Source of the DNA: Catellatospora bangladeshensis
GTDB taxonomy: Bacteria > Actinomycetota > Actinomycetes > Mycobacteriales > Micromonosporaceae
DNA length: 38,781 nt
Assembly (NCBI RefSeq): GCF_016862575.1
Contig: NZ_BONF01000022.1
Location: 1-38,781 of the forward strand
Reading direction: 5' to 3'
Part shown: one piece after another, positions 1 through 8,003 of the stretch
Position numbering within the stretch: position 1 is the first letter of the stretch
Layout of the letters: every line of letters starts with the position of its first letter
Made by a program: the position numbers and the translations under genes
Notes under the pieces: generated by a model
What the model was told of the DNA's origin: nothing
The model's input: only the letters and a program-made list of their open reading frames with translations
Database searches by the model: none

Positions 1-31
1 AGGGAGCGGCGGGCAGTGCCCGCCGCTCCCT
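1..31 (-). terminator. Strong hairpin terminator of the HYR protein gene
   Basis: A perfect 14-bp inverted repeat (1-14 and 18-31) encloses a 3-base loop (AGT) and lies 16 bp beyond the stop codon of the leftward HYR gene. It lacks an obvious T-tract, which is common for terminators in high-GC actinobacteria. It could also stop transcription entering from the left. Confidence 0.8.
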
Positions 32-46
32 GCCTCCGCGAGTTGA

Positions 47-2098
47 TCAGGTGGTCCTGAACAGCGCGATCACGGTGGCGCCGTCGACCGTCGATACGCC
101 GACCTGGTAGCACAGGCCCTTGGTCTTGGGCGTCTGCCAGTTGTAGACGTACTGCCCGCCGGTGCTGTCGTAGCGCAGGCTGGTGTTGCCGGTCGCGGTG
201 ACCTCGATCGGGTCGAGCGGCGCGTTCGGGTCGCAGTTGTACTGCTTCACCGAGATCGCCGCGATGATGCTCGTCGTGGTGGCCTCGGCCGGCCCGGCGA
301 ACACCTCGAACTTCAGCGGCACCGTGCTGCCGCCCTTGACCGTGTTGATCACCCGGTTCATGTCGACCGGCTGGTAGAAGCCGCTGATCGTACGGCGGAC
401 CGTCACCTTGAACGACCCCTGCGCCGTGTTGCCGGCGTGGTCGGTCGCCGAGCAGTTCACCTCGGTCGTGCCGATCGCGAAGGTGGCGCCGGAGGCGGGC
501 GAGCAGGTGACGGGCACGGACCCGTCGACCAGGTCGGTCGCCTCGGGGTGGAACGTCGCCACGGCGCCGTCCGGGCCGGTGGCGGTGAGTACCTGATCGG
601 CGGGCAGCGTCAGCGACGGCGGCGTGGTGTCGCGCACGGTGACCTGGAAGGCGGACGTGGCGGTGTTGCCGGCCGCATCCCGGGCCGAGCAGGTCACCGT
701 CGTGGCACCCACCGGGAACGACCCGCCGGAGGCAGGCGCGCAGTCCACCGCGACGGTGCCGTCGACGAGGTCCGTCGCGGTCGGCGGGGTGAAGCTCACG
801 TCGGCACCGGCAGGCCCGGTCGCCTCCGTGGTGATGTCGGCGGGCGTGCCGGTGATCGCGGGTGGCGTCGTGTCGGCCACGGTCACCGTGAACGTGCCGG
901 TGGCCGTGTTGTGCGCGCTGTCGGTGGCGGTGCACGTGACCTCGGTGGTCCCGAGCGGGAACGTGCTGCCCGCGGCGGGTGCGCAGGTGGGCGTGATCGC
1001 GCCGTCCACCGCGTCCTGCGCCGAGGCAGCCGGGTAGGTCACGTCCGCGCCCTGGCTGGAGGTCGCCTCGGCGGTGAGGTCGGCCGGCACCGCGAGCACG
1101 GGCGCCTGCGTGTCCTGCACGGTGACCTCGAACGTCCGCTGCGAGGTGTTGCCGTGCCCGTCGGAGGCCGTACAGGTGACGGTCGTGGTGCCCAGCGGGA
1201 ACTCGGCGCCGGACGCGGGCGAGCAGCTGACCGGGACCGTCCCGGCCACCGCGTCGGCCGCGCCCGGCGCCTGGTAGGTGACCACGGCGCCGCCGGGGCC
1301 GGTCGCCTCCACGGCGGTGATGTCCATGACGGGCTCGATGACCGGCCCGGCCGTGTCGACGACGGTCACCGTGAACTGCCCGGTGCCGGTATTGCCCGCG
1401 GCGTCCGTGGCGCTGCACGACACCGTCGTGGCACCCAGCGGCAGCGTCGCTCCGGACGGGTGATCACAGGTGACCGTGGGGTGCGCGGGGTTCTCGTCGT
1501 CAGCGGTGGCCGTGTACGCCACCAGCGCGCCGCCGGGACCGGTCGCCTCGACGGTGAGCGGGCCGGGCAGGTGCAGCACCGGTGCCGTGGTGTCGCAGGC
1601 GACGACCGTCGCCGACACGGCCAGCGTCGTCGCGCGGTTCACCGAGCCGGCGGCGGCCGACAGCGACACCGACCCGGTCACGGCGCCCGGCGTCGTGGCG
1701 GCGAGCTGCACGGGCAGGCTCAGCGCTCCCGTCACCGTGTTGTTGGGCTGCGCGCTCCAGTTGGACGGCAGGGCGATGGTGCCGATCGTGCCGCTGCCCG
1801 GGGTGGTGCTCACCCCGGATCCGGTCACCGCGGTCACCGCGAGCGTGACGGTGGCGCCGTTGGCGAAGACGTTCGGGCCGGTCGACGCGCCGTTGCGCTG
1901 GATGCCGATCAGGGCCGGTTTGGTGACGGTGGAGCCGACGCACACGGTGCCGAAGCTCAGGCCGCTGCCGGTGACCGGCGTGGCCCCGTCGCCGTCGGCC
2001 ACGACGTTGTCGGCCCACGCGGCGGACGCCGAGCCGAAGACCAGTACGGCGACTCCGGCCGAGGCCCATCGCACCCATCGTTGTCGGTTGATTCGCAT
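47..2098 (-). CDS. Secreted HYR-repeat protein
   Basis: The start at 2098 (MRINRQRW...) is chosen because a GGAG lies upstream and it begins directly with a signal peptide (basic start, hydrophobic core, AWA-D cleavage near residue 29). The product is 683 aa. After an N-terminal beta-rich domain (about 30-175) come five tandem HYR (hyalin-type, Ig-like) repeats of about 82 aa. Each has the pattern P..ltvEATGPxGA, a Cys pair, FPlGtTtVtC, D.aGNt and FtVTV.DttpP. A C-terminal module follows, beginning FYQPVDMNRVINTVKGG and STVPLKFEVFAG, which often closes actinobacterial HYR exoproteins. HYR domains are usually adhesion or spacer modules; no catalytic domain is visible, so a structural or adhesive extracellular role is inferred. 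No sortase LPXTG motif or C-terminal membrane helix is present, so it should be released. Monocistronic. Confidence 0.85.
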   Translation of the reverse strand: MRINRQRWVRWASAGVAVLVFGSASAAWADNVVADGDGATPVTGSGLSFGTVCVGSTVTKPALIGIQRNGASTGPNVFANGATVTLAVTAVTGSGVSTTPGSGTIGTIALPSNWSAQPNNTVTGALSLPVQLAATTPGAVTGSVSLSAAAGSVNRATTLAVSATVVACDTTAPVLHLPGPLTVEATGPGGALVAYTATADDENPAHPTVTCDHPSGATLPLGATTVSCSATDAAGNTGTGQFTVTVVDTAGPVIEPVMDITAVEATGPGGAVVTYQAPGAADAVAGTVPVSCSPASGAEFPLGTTTVTCTASDGHGNTSQRTFEVTVQDTQAPVLAVPADLTAEATSSQGADVTYPAASAQDAVDGAITPTCAPAAGSTFPLGTTEVTCTATDSAHNTATGTFTVTVADTTPPAITGTPADITTEATGPAGADVSFTPPTATDLVDGTVAVDCAPASGGSFPVGATTVTCSARDAAGNTATSAFQVTVRDTTPPSLTLPADQVLTATGPDGAVATFHPEATDLVDGSVPVTCSPASGATFAIGTTEVNCSATDHAGNTAQGSFKVTVRRTISGFYQPVDMNRVINTVKGGSTVPLKFEVFAGPAEATTTSIIAAISVKQYNCDPNAPLDPIEVTATGNTSLRYDSTGGQYVYNWQTPKTKGLCYQVGVSTVDGATVIALFRTT

Positions 2099-2618
2099 GG
2101 CGAGGCTCCAATGCTCGACGATTACCCACCCGGATAAAGCGGATGGAAGCTGCGGCCGACTCTGCCGAGGTTGACCGATCGCCGACATCACTCCGCAGGG
2201 TAGGAATCCATCCGAAGTCGAATGCGAGAGCGCGTTCTACGAGGTCAACACCACTTCGGTAGTCCTTGTGCGGCCAAGGTCGGGCCGAATGGTCGAACTC
2301 GCGAGGGCACCGGCACTCGGGCGAGCAGAATGTAGCGGTGATTCGCGGCGCCGTCTTTTCGGCCAGCCGGAATCGCTATCACGGACAGTGCGGCCAGCCA
2401 TTCACATCGTGTCGCAACGGTATTGGGCCGAGCATCCGCCCTGTCCGGCCGACTGCCGACGTGCGTCGGACGCGGGCTTCCCGCGCACCCGGAGGACTTC
2501 GACGACGATGCGGTCAACCGCCGACTTGGCGGCTGCTCGGTCGCACTCGAAGGATCCGATGCGAGCCAGGCCGGACCGGCTGCCGGTTCACCGCCGGCTC
2601 GCCTGACGCCGCCGTGCC
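2099..2618. other. 520-bp intergenic stretch, no gene recognised
   Basis: Between the HYR gene start and the serpin-like gene stop I see no open frame with a ribosome binding site and actinobacterial third-position GC bias; the open frames here are not protein-like. Base composition is slightly less GC-rich than in the genes. It must carry the leftward promoter of the HYR gene. A TTGACC-like -35 exists on the minus strand near 2243-2248, without a convincing -10. Confidence 0.4.
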
Positions 2619-3776
2619 TCAGCCGGCCGCCGGCTCGCCCTGTGCGACCCAGCCCGCGACGAGCACCAGGCCCGACGGACGGTGCCGCGCCACGAACGCG
2701 AACGGCCGGTCCAGCAGCAGCCGCACCTGCAGCGGCCGCCCCGACGGCGGCGCGCTGCCGGCCCGCATCCCGAAGGCCGTCACCACCGCCGCCTCGAACC
2801 CGTCCGCGGTGAACGACGCGGTCAGATCCTGCGCCGCCGCGCCGACGCCCAACGGGAAGTCGCTGACGCCAGACAGCCGCTGCGTGCTCAGATCCGACAC
2901 TGTGAGCAGCCCGAACACCTCGGCATGGGCGAGAAGATCATGAGACGAGGTCACGGTGAACCGAGGCAGGCTCACCAGCAGCCGGGGGCTGTCGTCGTAC
3001 GCCCAGCCGAGGTCGACGGTCACCCCCGGCGCGGTGTCACCCTCGGCGAGCTGCGAGCCGCGCCGCGCCGGAACCGCCGCCGGGGCGTCGATCGCGGCGG
3101 AGATCACCGCGGCGGCCGGTGCCTCGGGTACGCCGATGGCCACGTCCACGTCGATGCCGTCGGCGCCCTCGACGGTCAGCACGGTGACCGGCCCGGCCGG
3201 GGTCTCGTACACCGCGAGCAGGTCACGCTCGGCGGTGGTCCGGTGCAGGCCCGCCAGGCGGCGGCCGGACCAGGGCCCGGTGGTCGCGACGAGCATGCCG
3301 TCGTCGAACGGCTGGATCCACCGGGTCCGGGCGACCAGCGCCGAGGCCAGCACCAGCAGCGTCTCGGCGTCGACAGTGATCGGCAGCTTGTCGAGAAGCC
3401 CGCCGGTCTGCTCGCGTACCCAGGCGTCCAGCAGTGCCGGGTCGCCGAGCACCCCGACGGAGCCGGGCGGCAGGCTGTCGCGCCACTGTGCCCGCAGTTG
3501 CAGCCGTGGGTGCACCCACGCGCCGATCGCGGCTCGCAGCCCAGGCGCCGACCCGAGCAGCCCGACCAGCGCCGACGCCGCCTCGGTCGCGTCGGCGGCG
3601 GGCAGCCCGATCGCCGCCGCCAGCTCGTCGCCCCCGGCGCCGTCGGCGGCAGGCGCGAGGTAGGCCAGCAGCGGCCATACCCCGGCGCCCGACACGGCCA
3701 CCGAATCTCCGGAACCGACGGTGCCCGCCCATCGCCGCGTCAGCGCGTTCGCGCCCGCCACCGCTGCCTCGATCAC
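2619..3776 (-). CDS. Serpin-family protein (serine protease inhibitor-like)
   Basis: 385 aa, GTG start. The whole serpin fold can be followed: an N-terminal helix A/B region with a SVAVSGAGVWPLLAYLAPAA segment matching the FSPLSVSxALxMLxxGA motif; LVLASALVARTRWIQPFD matching the conserved strand-3A region (xVNAxYFKGxWxxPF); LLVSLPRFTVTSSHDL (sheet B); a hinge-like DGFEAAVVTAFGM; and a distal RPFAFVARHRPSGLVL ending in a hydrophobic strand (the DRPFLFxIRHxxTGxILFxG signature). The hinge normally reads EGTEAAAAT, so the loop is divergent, and inhibitory activity or P1 specificity cannot be read from it. There is no signal peptide, so the protein should be cytosolic, like many bacterial serpins. 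It is divergent from the three-gene cassette starting at 3968; no partner protease is adjacent. Confidence 0.8.
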   Translation of the reverse strand: MIEAAVAGANALTRRWAGTVGSGDSVAVSGAGVWPLLAYLAPAADGAGGDELAAAIGLPAADATEAASALVGLLGSAPGLRAAIGAWVHPRLQLRAQWRDSLPPGSVGVLGDPALLDAWVREQTGGLLDKLPITVDAETLLVLASALVARTRWIQPFDDGMLVATTGPWSGRRLAGLHRTTAERDLLAVYETPAGPVTVLTVEGADGIDVDVAIGVPEAPAAAVISAAIDAPAAVPARRGSQLAEGDTAPGVTVDLGWAYDDSPRLLVSLPRFTVTSSHDLLAHAEVFGLLTVSDLSTQRLSGVSDFPLGVGAAAQDLTASFTADGFEAAVVTAFGMRAGSAPPSGRPLQVRLLLDRPFAFVARHRPSGLVLVAGWVAQGEPAAG

Positions 3777-3790
3777 TGCGACACCCTACG

Positions 3791-3860
3791 CTCCGTCGGC
3801 AATGTCCCGACCACTCAGGAGAGCCTCCTCGGTGCCCGGTATCGCCTGAGGCCGACGGAG
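3791..3860. promoter_or_regulatory. Spaced inverted repeats in the divergent serpin/cassette intergenic region
   Basis: CTCCGTCGGC (3791-3800) is exactly inverted at 3851-3860. Inside it, CTCAGG (3814-3819) pairs with CCTGAG (3845-3850), and AGGAG/CTCCT forms a short hairpin around 3818-3829. The arms lie between two divergent starts (3776 and 3968), so they could be operators for a dimeric regulator or an RNA structure. Neither function is established. Confidence 0.3.
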
Positions 3861-3967
3861 ACTCGGGCACCGGTGCGCCGGGCGCGAAGGCAGCGGCCGC
3901 CCGGATCGCCCGTCGGAATATCGACGGTGGCAAGCACTTCGGGGTGTGCGGAACCACACTGCCAGCC

Positions 3968-6361
3968 ATGACCGAACGTGTGACTTTCGGTGTGCCGGTG
4001 GAGGCGCTGCAGGGCGCCCCCGGATCCGGCGACCGTTTCGTGTACTCCTACCGGTACGCGGCCTTGAGCAACACCGGCGGCAACGGCCGGCCCGTCCTCA
4101 CCCGCGCACAGTGGGTGTACCTGGCCAAGGCGGCCGGCCTCACCGGCGAGGCCACCGCCGAATGGCTGGAATGGCACGGCGGCCAGGCCAAGGGCGTCGA
4201 GGCGCCCGCCGCGCCCGCCGCCGAGGGCGAGGCCACCATGCGGATGCGCCTGGCCCACGGGGTGCCCGGCGTCGACCCGGCGGAGCAGGCGCTGCCCTCG
4301 AAGTCGCTGGCCCGGCTCGCCGAGACGCTGCGCGCGGGCACCAGGCTGACCAGCACCGCCCCCGGCGGCGGCACGGGCAGCACCGGCGGAGGCATGAGCA
4401 CCCACATGCCACCCAAGGGCAACCCCGGGACCACCGGCACCGGCACCGTGCTGGACCGCACGCCCGAGCAGGTGCTGCTGGACCTGGCGCGCTCCGAGAT
4501 CGGCCTGCTGTTCCTGGACCGCACCCGGCTGCGCCCGGCCGGGTTCGTGGTCGGCGAGCACCTGCACACCATGGGCCTGGCCCCGGGCGAGGAGGTGGTG
4601 CTGGAGCAGCGCTCGTTCGTGCAGCGAGACACCCTGAACGAGGCCGCCTCCGAGACCGAGGGCAGCACCGAGGGCGAGACCGCGTCGTCGACCACCATCG
4701 ACCACGCCGAGGTGATCGCCGGCTCGATCACCAGGACCCGCACCGACGGCTTCTCCGCGGGCGGCACCGTCGGCTTCGAGTACGGCGTCAAGGCCGCCGT
4801 CAACGGCGGGGTCTCGGAGTCGACCACGGACGCCGACAACGACACCCGCACCGACTCGGTGAAGGAGGTCGCCGCCCGGACCACCAAGAACGTGGCCAAG
4901 ATGCGCGACCTGCACAAGACCGTGTTCCGGGTGTCGGAGTCGGACCGGTTCGAGCGCGCGGCCCGCCGCACGATCCGCAACCCCAACCAGTTCACCCCCA
5001 TCGACCTGCACTTCTACAAGGTCCTGCAGCGCATCAGGTTCTCCCACGAGCGCTACGGGGTCCGGCTGTGCTGGACCCCGTTCGTGCGCGACCCCGCCGG
5101 TGACTTCTACGCCGCCGAGACCGCCATGAAGGAGAAGCTGCTCAAGGCGGCCCGCGACTCGGTCCCGGCCGTGGTGCTGCCCCCGCAGCCGAACGTCGGC
5201 GAGGTGCCCGGCGCCCGCCTGGTCGGCCTCGACCCGCCGATGACCGAGCTGACCCAGTGGGGCGGCTGGCCGGGCAGCGACATGAGCGCCGACTACACCC
5301 TGCCCATCAACGTGCCCAGCGGCATGAAGTGGGACGGCGACATCCAGACCCTGCAGGGCAGCCTGCGCTCGACGCTGACCGGCGCGCCCCGCGGCTTCGG
5401 CGTGCACACCGTCGGCGACCCGTGGGAGGTGGTGAACTCGGCCGGCGACCGGACCATCTTCCAGATCATCCACTGCGGCGCGGGCTGGCGGCTGGCCGGC
5501 TCCTCGCAGATCTGGGTGTCCCTGTCGGCCCGGGTCATCCCCGACACCTCGTCGCTGAGCCAGGCCCAGGCCAGCGCGACGGCCGCGTGGGAGGCCCAGT
5601 GCGCGACGCTGATCGCGCAGCGCGCGGCGAAGGTGGCCGACGCCGAAGCGGTCGCCCTGGCCGAGTTCGAGGCGTGGCGCATCGCGCACCGGGCGAGCCT
5701 CAACCCGGCGCAGGAGCTGATGCGCCGCTTCATCAACGCGATGTTCCCGGCCGACGCCCGCGACGAGATCGCCGAGCTGGACGTATGGGAGCAGGTGTTC
5801 GACTGGGAGCTGGCCGCCGCGCGCACCTACTCGGGCACCTGGAACGGCGACGGCAGCCTGCGCGACCCGGCCCGCCCCGCCGGCGACTTCGTCAACGCCT
5901 CCTGGGCGCGGCTGTTCCTGCCCGTGCGCACCGGCTACGAGGACATCGCGCTGCGCTGGATCTTCCTGCGCTCGCAGCAGGGCACCGGTCCGGCCGGGAT
6001 CGAGGGCCTGGTCCGCAAGGTGCTCAAGGAGCTGACCGACTGGCGGTCCACCCACCTGGGCGGCCCGCAGGAGGTCGAGCTGGTCCCCGGCGGCGGGTCC
6101 TGCCCGGAGGTGGTGCAGAAGCATGTGTGCCTGGGCACCTGGACCGAGGACGTGCCGACCGACGGGGTGCACACCGAGGTGACGCTGGCCGGCACCACCG
6201 CCGCCGACCTGTTCACCGAGGCCGTCGCCCTGGGCGAGAAGGACCGCACCGCCGCCGCGTCCGCCGCGCTGCTGGCCCAGAGCAAGGTCAGTGAGGCGGT
6301 CGCGGGCGGCGACCTGGCCACGATGGACGTCGCCGTCCACCTGTCCGAGCCGCGCCCGTGA
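3968..6361 (+). CDS. Large unknown protein, first gene of the three-gene cassette
   Basis: 797 aa from the ATG at 3968; longer upstream frames lack protein-like content. There is no Shine-Dalgarno, and a CACACT hexamer 7 nt before the ATG may indicate a leaderless transcript. I do not recognise the family. Visible parts are: an N-terminal domain (1-125); a flexible Gly/Ser/Thr/Pro linker (about 128-162); a beta-rich core (about 165-375) with LAPGEEVVLEQRS, a Glu/Ser/Thr-rich stretch (225-245), and an alternating polar/small segment (250-300, SITRTRTDGFSAGGTVGF) bounded by basic helices; and a long C-terminal part with an Ala/Glu-rich coiled-coil-like helix (about 530-580). No signal peptide or hydrophobic membrane helix is visible. 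The alternating segment recalls amphipathic beta-hairpins of pore-forming or fibre proteins, but that is only an analogy. The stop overlaps the next start (GTGA, 6358-6361), so the genes are translationally coupled. Confidence 0.75.
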   Translation: MTERVTFGVPVEALQGAPGSGDRFVYSYRYAALSNTGGNGRPVLTRAQWVYLAKAAGLTGEATAEWLEWHGGQAKGVEAPAAPAAEGEATMRMRLAHGVPGVDPAEQALPSKSLARLAETLRAGTRLTSTAPGGGTGSTGGGMSTHMPPKGNPGTTGTGTVLDRTPEQVLLDLARSEIGLLFLDRTRLRPAGFVVGEHLHTMGLAPGEEVVLEQRSFVQRDTLNEAASETEGSTEGETASSTTIDHAEVIAGSITRTRTDGFSAGGTVGFEYGVKAAVNGGVSESTTDADNDTRTDSVKEVAARTTKNVAKMRDLHKTVFRVSESDRFERAARRTIRNPNQFTPIDLHFYKVLQRIRFSHERYGVRLCWTPFVRDPAGDFYAAETAMKEKLLKAARDSVPAVVLPPQPNVGEVPGARLVGLDPPMTELTQWGGWPGSDMSADYTLPINVPSGMKWDGDIQTLQGSLRSTLTGAPRGFGVHTVGDPWEVVNSAGDRTIFQIIHCGAGWRLAGSSQIWVSLSARVIPDTSSLSQAQASATAAWEAQCATLIAQRAAKVADAEAVALAEFEAWRIAHRASLNPAQELMRRFINAMFPADARDEIAELDVWEQVFDWELAAARTYSGTWNGDGSLRDPARPAGDFVNASWARLFLPVRTGYEDIALRWIFLRSQQGTGPAGIEGLVRKVLKELTDWRSTHLGGPQEVELVPGGGSCPEVVQKHVCLGTWTEDVPTDGVHTEVTLAGTTAADLFTEAVALGEKDRTAAASAALLAQSKVSEAVAGGDLATMDVAVHLSEPRP

Positions 6362-7017
6362 TCAGCCTGTCCGCACAGCTCAGCGCCGCCGACCAGGCGG
6401 CGCTGAGCTCCGGCCTGATCTCGGCGGTGACCGCGCAGGCGCCCCGTTCCGTGGGGCCGGCCGACGTCTCCGCGTACCTGCGGATGGTCACCGCGCCGAC
6501 GTATCCCGTGCCGGCCACGGTCGGGTTCGTCGACGGGTTCGCCGACGGCTTCCTCGAGGGCGCCGCGGCCTGGCGCAAGGACCTGGAGGCGCTGTTCAAG
6601 CTGGCCGGCGTCGGCATCACCGTGAGCCTGGCCGAGTTCTTCGTCCGGCCCCTCGTGGAGGACGCGCCAGAAGGCCTGTCACCGCAGGTCAAGGCGGAAC
6701 TGGAGACGCTGCGGGCGATGCAGCGCATGGGTGCGGTGTTCCGCTGGCTCGACGAGGTCGGCCCGGCCGAGGCCGTCAAGGCGCTGCGCGACATCATCCC
6801 CGACGCCGAGGACGTCGCCACCATGATCGGCCGGGCCAGCCTGGAGTGGTGGTCCGAGCAGGTGCGCACCACCCCCGATGCGGCCGCGTCCGGCCGGCAC
6901 CTGGGCCGCCTGGTGGGCCGGATCGCCCTGGAGCTGATCAGGGCGTTCTGCGAGCCGGACAGCTTCGCGCTGGGCGAGGCACTGGAAGTGTCGTACGAGG
7001 AGGAGACGGCGCCGTGA
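6358..7017 (+). CDS. Unknown helical protein, second gene of the cassette
   Basis: 219 aa, GTG start overlapping the upstream stop by 4 bp. Not assigned to a family. It is predicted mostly helical, with an aromatic/glycine motif VGFVDGFADGFLEGAAAWR (near 58-76). This is followed by an amphipathic region, LFKLAGVGITVSLAEFFVRP, that is hydrophobic enough to touch a membrane but not a clean transmembrane helix. The C-terminal half contains regular helices (VKALRDIIPDAEDVATMIGR). The GF(V/A)DGF-type repeat followed by helices resembles linker or pre-toxin regions of polymorphic secreted proteins; this is an impression, not an assignment. Its stop overlaps the third gene start (GTGA, 7014-7017). 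Strict coupling on both sides implies the product acts together with its neighbours. Confidence 0.75.
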   Translation: MISLSAQLSAADQAALSSGLISAVTAQAPRSVGPADVSAYLRMVTAPTYPVPATVGFVDGFADGFLEGAAAWRKDLEALFKLAGVGITVSLAEFFVRPLVEDAPEGLSPQVKAELETLRAMQRMGAVFRWLDEVGPAEAVKALRDIIPDAEDVATMIGRASLEWWSEQVRTTPDAAASGRHLGRLVGRIALELIRAFCEPDSFALGEALEVSYEEETAP

Positions 7018-7961
7018 GCAAGGTCGTGTCACTGATCCGGCTCGGGCACGGGACCGGGTTCGCCCGGCGCGTGCGCCGCCTCAGCCTGCAGATCTTCGGC
7101 AAGGAGGTGGTCCGCTACGAGCTGCGCGCCGCACCCCGGGCGCTGGCCGCGGCGGGCATGCGCGACCTGGAACGGCTGGTCAAGTTGATCACCGGGGCGG
7201 TGGTGTCGGAGGCGCTGCGGCTCTACGACCGCTTCCTGTCCCGGTTCCCCGCCATCCTGACCGGGATCGACCGGGCCACGTTCGCCGACATCGTCGCCCA
7301 GGCCCTCAACCGCGGCAACATGGACGACCGGGCGCTGCGGGGCCTGATCGTGGAGCGGCTGGCGCGCGCGCTGCCCGAACTCAACGACATGATGCGCGCG
7401 CTGGACCGCGTACGGCTGCGGGCCTCGGAGAAGCTGACCAAGAAGTGGGGCAAGGTGGAGCTGGTCGGCGGCGTGACCGACGGCCAGGGCAAGCAGCTCG
7501 GCGACCTGCTGGTGATCTCCAGGCACCCCGACGGCCGGGTCTGGGTGCTGGCCGTGTTCGAATCGAAGTCCGTCTCCAACATGGACGACCTGACCCGGCT
7601 CAAGGAGCTGCCCGTCGGCCAGCACCTGTGGGACTACGTCCGGGCCAGGGGCCACGGCGTGATCATCGAAGGCGAGTTCATCAAGCCGGAGAAGCTGCTG
7701 CTGGAGCCGGTGCCGGTGCGGGCCCGCACCGGCGGCGCGACGGTGGTCGGCCCGAAGAACGCGGCGCAGCGGCTGGCCGAGATGGACGGCTACTACACCC
7801 AGTTCATCGGATTCGCGCCCAAGGAGATGTCGAACAACCAGGCGCTGCGCATCGCGTCCCAGGGTATCCAGCTGGAGCTGTGGCGCTGGCCGTTCGACCT
7901 GACGGAGTACGGCAAGTTCCAGGACGCGCTGAAGGCGGCGCTGGACAAGGTGGTGAAGTGA
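7014..7961 (+). CDS. Putative PD-(D/E)XK-like nuclease-fold protein, third gene of the cassette
   Basis: 315 aa from the GTG at 7014, overlapping the previous stop by 4 bp; the longer upstream frame is a shadow of gene two. The N-terminal half (1-145) is helical and basic. The centre contains QLGDLLVISRHPDGR followed by VWVLAVFESKS: Asp164, Glu183 and Lys185 fit the D-x(n)-E-x-K core of PD-(D/E)XK phosphodiesterases (two beta-strands carrying D and ExK). A following helix with Gln203...Tyr208 (QHLWDY) resembles the QxxxY element found in RecB-like members. The C-terminal part (240-315) is a separate small domain (DGYYTQFIGF, LELWRWPFDLTEYG). Nuclease activity is inference; the fold could also serve a non-catalytic role. 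No immunity-like small gene follows on the same strand. Confidence 0.75.
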   Translation: MSKVVSLIRLGHGTGFARRVRRLSLQIFGKEVVRYELRAAPRALAAAGMRDLERLVKLITGAVVSEALRLYDRFLSRFPAILTGIDRATFADIVAQALNRGNMDDRALRGLIVERLARALPELNDMMRALDRVRLRASEKLTKKWGKVELVGGVTDGQGKQLGDLLVISRHPDGRVWVLAVFESKSVSNMDDLTRLKELPVGQHLWDYVRARGHGVIIEGEFIKPEKLLLEPVPVRARTGGATVVGPKNAAQRLAEMDGYYTQFIGFAPKEMSNNQALRIASQGIQLELWRWPFDLTEYGKFQDALKAALDKVVK

Positions 7962-8003
7962 GCCTGCTCGCGACCCGACGCCGCAACGCGAGAGGCGGTC
8001 ACC

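Noticed and set aside
437-1600. Periodic DNA repeats that could suggest a CRISPR or satellite array
   Set aside because: The roughly 246-bp period is the in-frame HYR repeat of a coding sequence, with diverged copies; there are no short identical repeats with unique spacers.
437-2137. Long rightward frame opposite the HYR gene
   Set aside because: Arg/Gly-rich shadow of the repeated HYR modules; no ribosome binding site.
3815-6340. Very long leftward open frame opposite the first cassette gene
   Set aside because: It is an antisense shadow produced by high third-position GC. Its translation is low-complexity (G, A, R, V, Q, H) with no domain, whereas the plus frame has normal protein composition and coupled neighbours.
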